Shown here in pieces: positions 1 to 6,814 of a DNA stretch of 10,557 nucleotides. How positions within the stretch are numbered: position 1 is the stretch's first letter; each line of letters opens with the position of its first letter. Below the pieces are notes generated by a model. It was not told the DNA's origin. It did no database searches and worked only from the letters and a program-made list of their open reading frames with translations. Location of the stretch: the NCBI GenBank assembly GCA_043762265.1, contig JAYUMV010000532.1, positions 1 to 10,557 on the forward strand, read 5' to 3'. The position numbers and the translations under genes are program-made. The stretch comes from JANXLO01 sp043762265. Lineage in GTDB: Bacteria > Armatimonadota > Chthonomonadetes > Chthonomonadales > Chthonomonadaceae.

Positions 1-219
1 ACCGTCGTCAAGAAAAAGAACTTCGCGCAGAAGCATCCGACGCTGACCGGGGTCGCGGCGGGCGTGACGGCCTATAAGGTCGCCAAGAAAACAGGCAAAA
101 ATCGCGTGGCCAACGGCGGCAAGAAGAACTTCGCGCAACGGCATCCTGTCATGACGGGGATCGCCACCGGTATGGTGGTCCACAAAGTCGCCAAGGATGG
201 CGGGAAGAACAAAAAGTAG
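1..219 (+). CDS. 3' end of a small basic protein with two copies of a ~30-residue repeat (partial, hypothetical)
   Basis: Frame 1 is open from the window edge to TAG at 217-219, giving 72 residues; the start lies outside the window. The visible part is very rich in Lys and Gly and has two copies of one unit. Copy 1 begins KKNFAQKHPTLTG (residues 5-17) and copy 2 begins KKNFAQRHPVMTG (residues 41-53). Each is followed by a short small-residue/hydrophobic stretch (VAAGVTAYKVAK; IATGMVVHKVAK) and a Lys/Gly tail. The hydrophobic part has a G-x3-G-like pattern that could be a glycine-zipper helix, but it is too short and too charged at its ends to call a membrane segment. I do not recognise a named family and assign no function. 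The hairpin about 60 bases downstream fits the end of its transcript. Confidence 0.7.
   Translation, partial: TVVKKKNFAQKHPTLTGVAAGVTAYKVAKKTGKNRVANGGKKNFAQRHPVMTGIATGMVVHKVAKDGGKNKK
13..210 (+). repeat. In-frame tandem duplication inside the 5'-edge gene (period 108 bp)
   Basis: Bases 13-102 and 121-210 encode two homologous 30-residue units starting 108 bp (36 codons) apart. Both begin with codons for KKNFAQ(K/R)HP and end with KVAK plus a Lys/Gly/Asn tail. The DNA copies have diverged, so this is an old duplication kept at protein level and not a recent slippage product. More copies may lie upstream of the window. Confidence 0.65.
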
Positions 220-276
220 TTCTTGAAGTCGTTCTTTTCGTAGGAGCCGTCGTGTTGGCGAAACTCCGAGGGTTGT

Positions 277-314
277 CACGCAGGGCGGAAGCATTTTGCT
301 TCCGCCCTGTCGTG
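277..314 (+). terminator. Strong stem-loop after the 5'-edge gene
   Basis: CAGGGCGGAAGC (281-292) pairs perfectly with GCTTCCGCCCTG (298-309) around the loop ATTTT. With T310 bulged out, four more pairs form between 277-280 and 311-314. It lies about 60 bases after the stop of the edge gene. There is no long T-run on the 3' side, so it is either a weak intrinsic terminator or a 3'-end stabilising hairpin. Confidence 0.55.
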
Positions 315-347
315 TCGCTCTGGTTTGCCCGAACTCTCCGGTTTTGG

Positions 348-378
348 TTGACAGAGCGGAAATTGCAGAGACTTTAAG
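348..378 (+). promoter_or_regulatory. Candidate distal promoter for the ABC-F gene
   Basis: A perfect TTGACA (348-353) stands upstream of the ABC-F gene. The best -10 match is TTTAAG (373-378, 4 of 6 matches), but the 19-base spacer is longer than ideal. If used, it would give a leader of about 70 bases. The octamer TGACAGAG is repeated at 349-356 and 383-390. This is a weak call, competing with the proximal candidate at 421-449. Confidence 0.25.
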
Positions 379-420
379 CGGGTGACAGAGAGTTATTCGC
401 AAGCGAGAACGTGCCGACCA

Positions 421-449
421 TACACACAGGCGCAGTAATAGGGTAAACT
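421..449 (+). promoter_or_regulatory. Candidate proximal promoter giving a leaderless ABC-F transcript
   Basis: TACACA (421-426, 4 of 6 matches to TTGACA) is followed after exactly 17 bases by TAAACT (444-449, 4 of 6 matches to TATAAT). Transcription would then begin about seven bases later, at or next to the A of the ATG at 456. No convincing Shine-Dalgarno precedes that ATG; the best is AGGG at 440-443, 12 bases away. Good spacing combined with a missing ribosome site is what a leaderless mRNA would show. Inference only. Confidence 0.35.
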
Positions 450-455
450 TGTAGT

Positions 456-2276
456 ATGTCATTGCTTCTTAGTAGTCAATCGATTGGAAAATCGTACAGT
501 CACCGCCCGCTTTTTACGGACATCACGCTCGGTATCGAAGAGGGAGAACGGTTGGGGTTGATCGGGCCGAACGGTTCCGGGAAGTCCACCCTGTTGCGCA
601 TTCTGGCGGGCGAAGATCGCCCCGACAGCGGCCAGGTGTCGCGTCGTCGGGATCTCCGCATGGTCTTTCTCGCGCAGGAGGAGATCTTTCCGTCAGGATT
701 GACGGTTGGTGAGGTCCTGGACGCGACTCTCGCCAAGCTGCCTCTGGAAGACTACGAACGCTCCGCGCAGAAGACGAGGGTGCTGGAAAACGTCGGTTTT
801 GCGGACGAGACGCAGCGCGTAGACACCCTCTCCGGCGGATGGCGCAAACGGCTTGCGATCGCACGCGCGCTCGTACAGAAGCCCGACCTGCTGCTGCTCG
901 ATGAGCCGACCAACCACCTGGACCTCGAAGGCGTACTCTGGCTGGAAGCGCTCCTCAAACGCGCTGATTTCGGTTTTGTTCTCGTCAGCCACGACCGTTA
1001 CTTCCTCGAAAATGTCACCACCCGTATCATCGAGCTGGACCGTTCCTACCCCGAAGGCTATCTAAGCGTCAACGGCAACTACAGTGACTTTCTGACCAAG
1101 CGCGAGGAGTTCCTGATCGCGCAGGCCAATAAACAGCACGCGCTGGAGTTTCAGGTCAAGCGCGAAGTCGAATGGCTGCGTCGCGGCCCCCAGGCCCGCA
1201 CCACCAAAGCCGACTACCGGATCCAGGCCGCGCACAAACTGATCGGCGAACTGTCGGATGTGAAAGGTCGTAACTCTACCGATCGCACCGCCGCCATCGA
1301 CTTCACCGGCACGGAGCGCAGGACCAAAGAACTGCTCGTGGCGCGAGATGTGGCTAAAACGTTGGGTGGGCGCACGCTCTTTCAGCATCTGAATCTTTCG
1401 CTCTCGCCGGGATCGCGGCTCGGTCTGCTCGGCGGGAATGGCAGCGGCAAGACTACTCTGCTGCGCCTCTTGACGGGAGGCATCGAACCGGATGCGGGCA
1501 CGATCCGTCGCGCCGACGGCCTGCGTGTGGTCTATTTCGATCAGAATCGTGCGCAGCTCGATAAGTCGATCTCCCTGCGCATGGCGCTCTGCCCGAACGG
1601 GGATACCGTGCGTTTTCAGGGCGGCACCATGCATGTCGCGGCCTGGGCGCGTCGGTTTCTCTTCTCGGCCGAGCGGCTAGAGATGCCTGTTGGGTCGCTC
1701 TCCGGAGGAGAGCAGGCACGCATCTTGATCGCCAACCTGATGCTGCAGCCTGCGGATATCCTGATCCTCGACGAACCTACCAACGACCTCGACATCCCCA
1801 CGATGTCGGTGCTGGAAGAGAGCCTGAACGAATTTCCAGGCGCTCTGGTTCTGGTCACCCACGACCGCTACCTGCTCGACTCGATCTCCGACATCCTGTT
1901 GGCTCTGGACGGAAAAGGGCATGGCGAATACTACGCCGACTACTCGCAGTGGGAGCGCACCGAGCGCGAACGGCAGGCGGTAGAAGCGCCCAATCGCAAA
2001 GCCGAGCCCAAATCGGCTGTCAAATCGGTCGCTGCTGCCCCTCGGCGTCTCTCCACCGCCGAGATGCGCGAACTCAATGAGATGGAAGAGACGATTCTGA
2101 AGGCGGAAGCCGCCGCCGAGGTGCAGCAGTTAATTTTTTCCGATCCTGCCGTCGCCGCCGATCATAAGAAACTCCAGGCCGCTACCGACGCCTACCACGA
2201 TGCGCTGGAGCATGTCTCCGGCCTCTATGCGCGCTGGGAAGAACTTGAAGCCCGCCGCAACGCCACCCGAACCTGA
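456..2276 (+). CDS. uup: ABC-F family ATPase, Uup-like
   Basis: A 606-residue cytosolic protein with two ATP-binding cassettes and no membrane segments, the ABC-F layout. These proteins act on ribosomes or in nucleic-acid maintenance and are not transporters. Domain 1 has Walker A GPNGSGKST (37-45), signature LSGGWRKR (125-132), Walker B LLLLDEPTNHLD (145-156) and the H-switch SHDR (178-181). Domain 2 has GGNGSGKT (326-333), LSGGEQAR (415-422), LILDEPTNDLD (436-446) and THDR (468-471). The linker between cassettes contains VEWLRRGPQARTTKA, typical of the Uup branch. The tail from about residue 540 is charged and probably a coiled coil, like the Uup C-terminal DNA-binding domain. Both catalytic glutamates (E150, E440) are present, so it should hydrolyse ATP. 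Family assignment is firm; the Uup subfamily is likely. It stands alone and converges on rpoD. Confidence 0.93.
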   Translation: MSLLLSSQSIGKSYSHRPLFTDITLGIEEGERLGLIGPNGSGKSTLLRILAGEDRPDSGQVSRRRDLRMVFLAQEEIFPSGLTVGEVLDATLAKLPLEDYERSAQKTRVLENVGFADETQRVDTLSGGWRKRLAIARALVQKPDLLLLDEPTNHLDLEGVLWLEALLKRADFGFVLVSHDRYFLENVTTRIIELDRSYPEGYLSVNGNYSDFLTKREEFLIAQANKQHALEFQVKREVEWLRRGPQARTTKADYRIQAAHKLIGELSDVKGRNSTDRTAAIDFTGTERRTKELLVARDVAKTLGGRTLFQHLNLSLSPGSRLGLLGGNGSGKTTLLRLLTGGIEPDAGTIRRADGLRVVYFDQNRAQLDKSISLRMALCPNGDTVRFQGGTMHVAAWARRFLFSAERLEMPVGSLSGGEQARILIANLMLQPADILILDEPTNDLDIPTMSVLEESLNEFPGALVLVTHDRYLLDSISDILLALDGKGHGEYYADYSQWERTERERQAVEAPNRKAEPKSAVKSVAAAPRRLSTAEMRELNEMEETILKAEAAAEVQQLIFSDPAVAADHKKLQAATDAYHDALEHVSGLYARWEELEARRNATRT

Positions 2277-2328
2277 GACGGGCTGGGCGCCCTGACAAGT
2301 AACGCCGAAGAGCGCATACAAACGTAAG

Positions 2329-2358
2329 TCGCCTCCTGTTTTGGCAGGAGGCGATTTT
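2329..2358 (+). terminator. Intrinsic terminator between convergent ABC-F and rpoD genes
   Basis: TCGCCTCCTG (2329-2338) pairs perfectly with CAGGAGGCGA (2345-2354) around a six-base loop, followed by TTTT. The orientation serves the ABC-F gene, whose stop is about 50 bases upstream. The same stem lies about 35 bases past the rpoD stop on the other strand. There it lacks a clear T-run, so it may act as a weaker bidirectional terminator. Confidence 0.8.
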
Positions 2359-2388
2359 GCACAATAAACTAAAGAGAGATTGGGGGCT

Positions 2389-3546
<1,158 letters not shown>

Positions 3547-3556
3547 TCTTATCACT

Positions 3557-3562
3557 CTCCTT
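3557..3562 (-). promoter_or_regulatory. Shine-Dalgarno AAGGAG deciding the rpoD start
   Basis: On the - strand AAGGAG lies in the 38-base gap between the dnaG stop and rpoD. Its spacing favours GTG 3546 (10 bases) over ATG 3540 (16 bases) and excludes GTG 3555 (1 base). Confidence 0.6.
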
Positions 3563-3584
3563 CGGCGCTGTTGGTACGTGAAAC

Positions 3585-5822
3585 CTACCGCGACCCTCCG
3601 TCGGGTGCATCGTTCTCGGCGGGGGGCGTTCCCCGCATCTGGCGCATTGTCTGGTGATACTGTTCGATGAATGCTGTTTGTTGTTCTGGTGTAAGATCCG
3701 GGCGGTTTAGCAGCTCGGCCAGGTCCCGATGAACCTGGTCCGCCCGATATTTCTGAAGTCTCCGGATGCAGTCGGCAACGACGGCTTCATTGAGCGGTTC
3801 GTTCGACATCACGGAGCGAGAATCCTCTAAGAGATCACGAAGATATTCTGAGATTTTTGTAGAGCGCCTCTGTGCCCATGACTCTCGCCATGCAGGTTCA
3901 CCCTCCGACTCGCTATTCCCTTTACTTTCTAAAGAATCCTCCTTTGTCTCTCCCTCCTCTTCGTCCATCTCGATGCGTCGCAGCAGAGGGAGCGGGTCGA
4001 TGCCCCCTTCGGTATTGGCGGGTGTCCGGGAGATATAGTGGAAAAGGCCTTGTCCGCGTGCTGTCAACAGCAGTTTTGGATCGAGTTGTGCGAGCAGATT
4101 GGCGCGGGTCTCCGGGGCCAGCAAGGCGCGCAACAGCGTTCGCTCCGCCTTATGCGCGCCGCTCAGAGCCGGAGTCTGCAGGTCCGGTGGGGTCGGATCG
4201 CTCTGAGGGCGAGGCGGATTGCGGTCTTTCCACTTCCCATAGCCGCCGCCCGATTTGCCGCCGTAGTCGCCTCCGTTGCGTGGGTAGCCCCCACCCTGCC
4301 CACTGCTGTTCCCGTAGCCGTTCCCGTTGCCATCGCCTTTGCGAACGATGTTGCGGGTGCCGGGCTCGAACTGCCCCCAGCTTTCGCGGGAGGGCGGGCG
4401 ATAGCTGGGCGGCGGAGGCTGCTCGTTGAGGGGCGCGCCGTTGGCCTCTCCCGTGCGGGGGTAGCCACGATCCCGTGGGGAGTTCGCGCCGCTGGACTGT
4501 CGGGCGTACGTGGCGACATCGGTCAGGATCGCCTCGATGGCGCGGGAAAGGTTGTACTGGGAGGAGGGATGGAGATAGGCGAGGCCCTGCGCCTTCCGGT
4601 CCCGCTGCGTGAGGGAACGGATCGAGGCCAGAATCGGGATGACTTCGGCGAGCGCGTTCTCTTTGCCGGTGTCGGTCTGGAGATTGTGGCGGCGTAGCGC
4701 GATTTCCAGTTGGAAATCGACGCGCGGCACAGCGTTGTCGAGGGCGGCCTGAAACGCCGCCGTGTCGCCGCGCTTCAGGAGCGAATCGGGATCCTCGCCA
4801 GACGGCAGACGCGCCACCCGCACCTCCGCGCCTTCGATTCCCATGCTCTCCCACACGGTGGCGCCCCGCAGGGTCGCGCTGATGCCCGCATTGTCCGCGT
4901 CGTAGCAGATCAGCACACGCCTGCTGTAACGCGCCAGAATGCGGGCGTGCTCCTCCGTCATAGAAGTTCCGAGCGTCGCGACGCACTGCGTGAATCCGGC
5001 CTGATGCGCGGTGATAACATCCACATAGCCTTCGACAAAGACGGGGGGCCGCTCCTCGCTCAGTTTGCTTTTTTTGGCGAAGAAGAGCCCGTAGAGCGTG
5101 CTGGACTTGTCGAAGAGCGCGGACTGTTCGGAGTTGATATACTTCGCCTTCTCATTCGGGTCCATCGCCCGCCCGCCGAAGCCGATCACATCGCCCTGAA
5201 GATCGTGGATCGGGAACATGACACGGTTTCGATAGGTGTCGTAGTAGCCGCCGCCTCGCTCCTTCTCGCGTGTCTTGATGAGCCCCAGCTTCGCCGCGAG
5301 CATCATGTCGGCGCGGCGGCGTTGCAGGAAGAAGGTCAGCCCTTCCCACTCGTTCGCTGCGAACCCGATCTCGAACTGGTCCTGGGTCTGCTTGAGAATG
5401 GAGCGATTCGCAAGATAGTCCCGCGCTTCGTCGCTCAGGCTGAGGCGATCCTGGTAGAACTCGACGGCAAGCCGGTTGAGTTCCCGCATCTGCTCCCGCT
5501 CGCTGGCAACCTGCGGATTGACGCCTCGGCGTTCAAACGCGATGCCTGCCCGCTTCGCCAGATCTTCCAGCGCCTCCATAAAGTCGATATTCTGCTTCTT
5601 CTGAACGAATGTAAAGACGTCGCCTTTCTCCCCGCACGACCAGCAGCGATAGCTCTGCGTACTCGGACTGACGCTGAACGACGGATTCTTGTCGGCGTGA
5701 AACGGGCAGAGGCCGGTCCAGTTTTTGCCCGAGCGCTTCAGCCGCGTATAGCCGCTGATGACCTCGACAATGTCGATCCGCGCCCGCACCTCCTCCTTAA
5801 TGTCATTCAAATCACGTTCCAT
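3585..5822 (-). CDS. dnaG: DNA primase DnaG
   Basis: Synthesises RNA primers at the replication fork together with the DnaB helicase. It has 745 residues, longer than the roughly 580-600 usual for the family. The N-terminal CHC2 zinc domain has C39, H42, C60 and C63 (CPFH...CWSC). The TOPRIM catalytic core has E264 in EGYVD and D308/D310 in DADNAG, close to the E. coli numbering. A low-complexity linker runs from about 455 to 555: first Pro/Ser/Arg-rich, then strongly Gly/Asn/Tyr-rich (495-531). The helical C-terminal domain (about 560-745) should bind DnaB; it carries a Glu-rich insert at about 620-643. The start ATG 5822 has AGGA eight bases upstream and gives the normal N-terminus (MERDLNDIKEEVRARID). 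The frame stays open upstream to 5969, but that stretch encodes repeat-like DNA. It leads the dnaG-rpoD operon. Confidence 0.96.
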   Translation of the reverse strand: MERDLNDIKEEVRARIDIVEVISGYTRLKRSGKNWTGLCPFHADKNPSFSVSPSTQSYRCWSCGEKGDVFTFVQKKQNIDFMEALEDLAKRAGIAFERRGVNPQVASEREQMRELNRLAVEFYQDRLSLSDEARDYLANRSILKQTQDQFEIGFAANEWEGLTFFLQRRRADMMLAAKLGLIKTREKERGGGYYDTYRNRVMFPIHDLQGDVIGFGGRAMDPNEKAKYINSEQSALFDKSSTLYGLFFAKKSKLSEERPPVFVEGYVDVITAHQAGFTQCVATLGTSMTEEHARILARYSRRVLICYDADNAGISATLRGATVWESMGIEGAEVRVARLPSGEDPDSLLKRGDTAAFQAALDNAVPRVDFQLEIALRRHNLQTDTGKENALAEVIPILASIRSLTQRDRKAQGLAYLHPSSQYNLSRAIEAILTDVATYARQSSGANSPRDRGYPRTGEANGAPLNEQPPPPSYRPPSRESWGQFEPGTRNIVRKGDGNGNGYGNSSGQGGGYPRNGGDYGGKSGGGYGKWKDRNPPRPQSDPTPPDLQTPALSGAHKAERTLLRALLAPETRANLLAQLDPKLLLTARGQGLFHYISRTPANTEGGIDPLPLLRRIEMDEEEGETKEDSLESKGNSESEGEPAWRESWAQRRSTKISEYLRDLLEDSRSVMSNEPLNEAVVADCIRRLQKYRADQVHRDLAELLNRPDLTPEQQTAFIEQYHQTMRQMRGTPPAENDAPDGGSR

Positions 5823-5830
5823 ACCATGTT

Positions 5831-5834
5831 TCCT
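5831..5834 (-). promoter_or_regulatory. Ribosome binding site of dnaG
   Basis: AGGA on the - strand, eight bases before ATG 5822. It supports this start over upstream in-frame codons. I see no convincing -35/-10 pair immediately upstream on this strand. Confidence 0.55.
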
Positions 5835-5857
5835 ATATGCATCTCCCCAGGAAGTTT

Positions 5858-5999
5858 TTGCAAACGTTACGTTCGCAATGGACTGAAGTCCTTCGCTAGG
5901 GGCGCTTCGCGCCAAGTGACCGCCTTCGCGGGCACAGGGTCTACTACCCAACATGTTGTGTGGAAGCACACTACCGGCCGGTAGAATAGAACTCTATTC
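5858..5999. repeat. Cluster of palindromes and stem-loops upstream of dnaG (dispersed intergenic repeat-like)
   Basis: Six short dyad symmetries lie within about 140 bases. (a) TTGCAAACGT-T-ACGTTCGCAA, 5858-5878, 9 of 10 pairs. (b) GGAC-TGAA-GTCC, 5880-5891. (c) GGCGC-TTC-GCGCC, 5901-5913. (d) CCGC-CTTC-GCGG, 5920-5931. (e) The perfect palindrome CTACCGGCCGGTAG, 5971-5984. (f) GAATAGA-AC-TCTATTC, 5984-5999. Elements b-d, with their CTGAAG and CTTCG loops, look like the multi-copy stem-loop repeats found between genes in several high-GC phyla. Elements a, e and f could instead be operators. No coding potential is visible, although the dnaG frame runs through the left part. The copy number in the genome is unknown. 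Confidence 0.5.
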
Positions 6000-6053
6000 G
6001 CTTTCGCCGTCCTAAATCCTTCTCAACGAGCAAGGAACTCGCCCCGGAAAACC

Positions 6054-6063
6054 CACGTACGTG
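6054..6063. repeat. Perfect 10-bp palindrome ahead of the DUF6915-like gene
   Basis: CACGTACGTG is its own reverse complement and ends seven bases before the AGGAGG ribosome site. It could be an operator half-turn or chance; nothing else supports a role. Confidence 0.25.
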
Positions 6064-6069
6064 CAAACC

Positions 6070-6075
6070 AGGAGG
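6070..6075 (+). promoter_or_regulatory. Shine-Dalgarno AGGAGG of the DUF6915-like gene
   Basis: A full AGGAGG five bases before ATG 6081. It rules out the in-frame GTG at 6075, which overlaps the site itself. Confidence 0.75.
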
Positions 6076-6080
6076 TGTCT

Positions 6081-6368
6081 ATGTCTCTTCCTCCTGAAGC
6101 AAAGGGCGAAGTTGTGCAAGATCGTAGGGGCGGGAAAGTGCCTACTGTAAACTCAAGTGATTTGGAAGGGGAGACAAGGGTGGGTAATCTGCTCGATCAC
6201 GCAAAATCGTCTGCGGCAAAACTGGGTGGTGTTCCGGAAGACTACTATCGTATCCATGAATTCATCGATTCGTCGAAGCTGTTCTTGCCCGATTGGCGGC
6301 ATCGGGCGTTGCTACACAGCACATTTGGGATTTTTCTGGCGGAGAGATATGTCTTTGGTCCGACCTAA
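6081..6368 (+). CDS. DUF6915-like small protein, C-terminally shortened
   Basis: A 95-residue soluble protein of unknown function. After a 35-residue polar head, residues from about 38 onward read HAKSSAAKLGG..EDYYRIHEF.DSSK....DWRHRALLHSTFGIFLAE..FGPT. This matches my memory of the DUF6915 core pattern (HA-x-SSAK, GG-x-PEDY-x2-IH, D-x-RHRALxH, GIFLAE, FG). Family members usually continue past FG-x-T with a segment containing a DGR-x-VPVR-like motif and an EQHV-like motif. Here TAA follows directly after FGPT, and no other frame downstream restores that segment. The gene therefore looks cut at its 3' end. The start is secure (AGGAGG, five-base gap). It is divergent from dnaG. The family call is from memory and moderately sure. 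Confidence 0.7.
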   Translation: MSLPPEAKGEVVQDRRGGKVPTVNSSDLEGETRVGNLLDHAKSSAAKLGGVPEDYYRIHEFIDSSKLFLPDWRHRALLHSTFGIFLAERYVFGPT

Positions 6369-6814
6369 CGACCGTATATTTTGTCAGTCGGGTCGAGGAC
6401 AGAATCCTGTTTCGCACTGTGGCTCGGAATGAGGTCGAATGGACCTATTTTCTCTACCGCCAGTTCGACGAGGCGATTTGGGCAGTGTCGGCGGAAGCGT
6501 CTTTTGCCACCGAAATCGAGGCAGGGACGTACGGTCGCGTGATATTCTACGATTGCCCGGAGCCTGCGAACGATCTGCTCATGTTCTATTTTCGGCAGGA
6601 CGGAATAGGTTCGTTCGTGGAGCAAGAGGATGAGGTAGAGTTTATCTACGACGAGGTTTGGCGCGATCTGCAGATGGCAGACGATCTTCTGGAACTGCCC
6701 ACGATGGCATTTTCAGGACTCTGCTATCGAATATTTATCGAGCAGATCTGGCACGCGATGCGCGACCCCTGTTTGGGGTCAGATGATGATTTTGATGGTG
6801 GCGAAGGCCGATGA
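6293..6814 (+). CDS. Unrecognised acidic protein, start uncertain, possibly 5'-truncated
   Basis: The frame opens at TTG 6293 and ends with TGA at 6812-6814 (173 residues at most). Up to 6368 it only shadows the DUF6915-like gene in another frame, so real coding probably begins after that, around LTTVYFVSRVEDRILF. The next usable start is GTG 6419 (131 residues). Neither start has a good ribosome site. The rest reads like a genuine folded domain: rich in Asp, Glu and aromatic residues, with segments such as AGTYGRVIFYDCPEP, LLMFYFRQDG and DDLLELPTMAFSGLCYRIF, and sensible codon use. The tail is strongly acidic (SDDDFDGGEGR). No signal peptide or membrane helix. I do not recognise the family. 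It overlaps the next gene by 32 bases in a different frame. It may be a fragment whose own start was lost. Confidence 0.5.
   Translation: MAASGVATQHIWDFSGGEICLWSDLTTVYFVSRVEDRILFRTVARNEVEWTYFLYRQFDEAIWAVSAEASFATEIEAGTYGRVIFYDCPEPANDLLMFYFRQDGIGSFVEQEDEVEFIYDEVWRDLQMADDLLELPTMAFSGLCYRIFIEQIWHAMRDPCLGSDDDFDGGEGR

Noticed and set aside
5823..5969. N-terminal extension of dnaG by 49 residues
   Set aside because: The extension is encoded by stem-loop repeat DNA. ATG 5822 has a ribosome site and gives the standard DnaG N-terminus.
4710..5984. Long + strand open frame of 424 codons opposite dnaG
   Set aside because: Antisense shadow of the high-GC dnaG gene; its protein resembles no known family and dnaG motifs are unambiguous on the other strand.
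6366..6438. Programmed frameshift joining the DUF6915-like gene to the next ORF
   Set aside because: There is no slippery heptamer or stimulatory structure at the TAA, and the downstream frame does not resemble the missing DUF6915 C-terminus.
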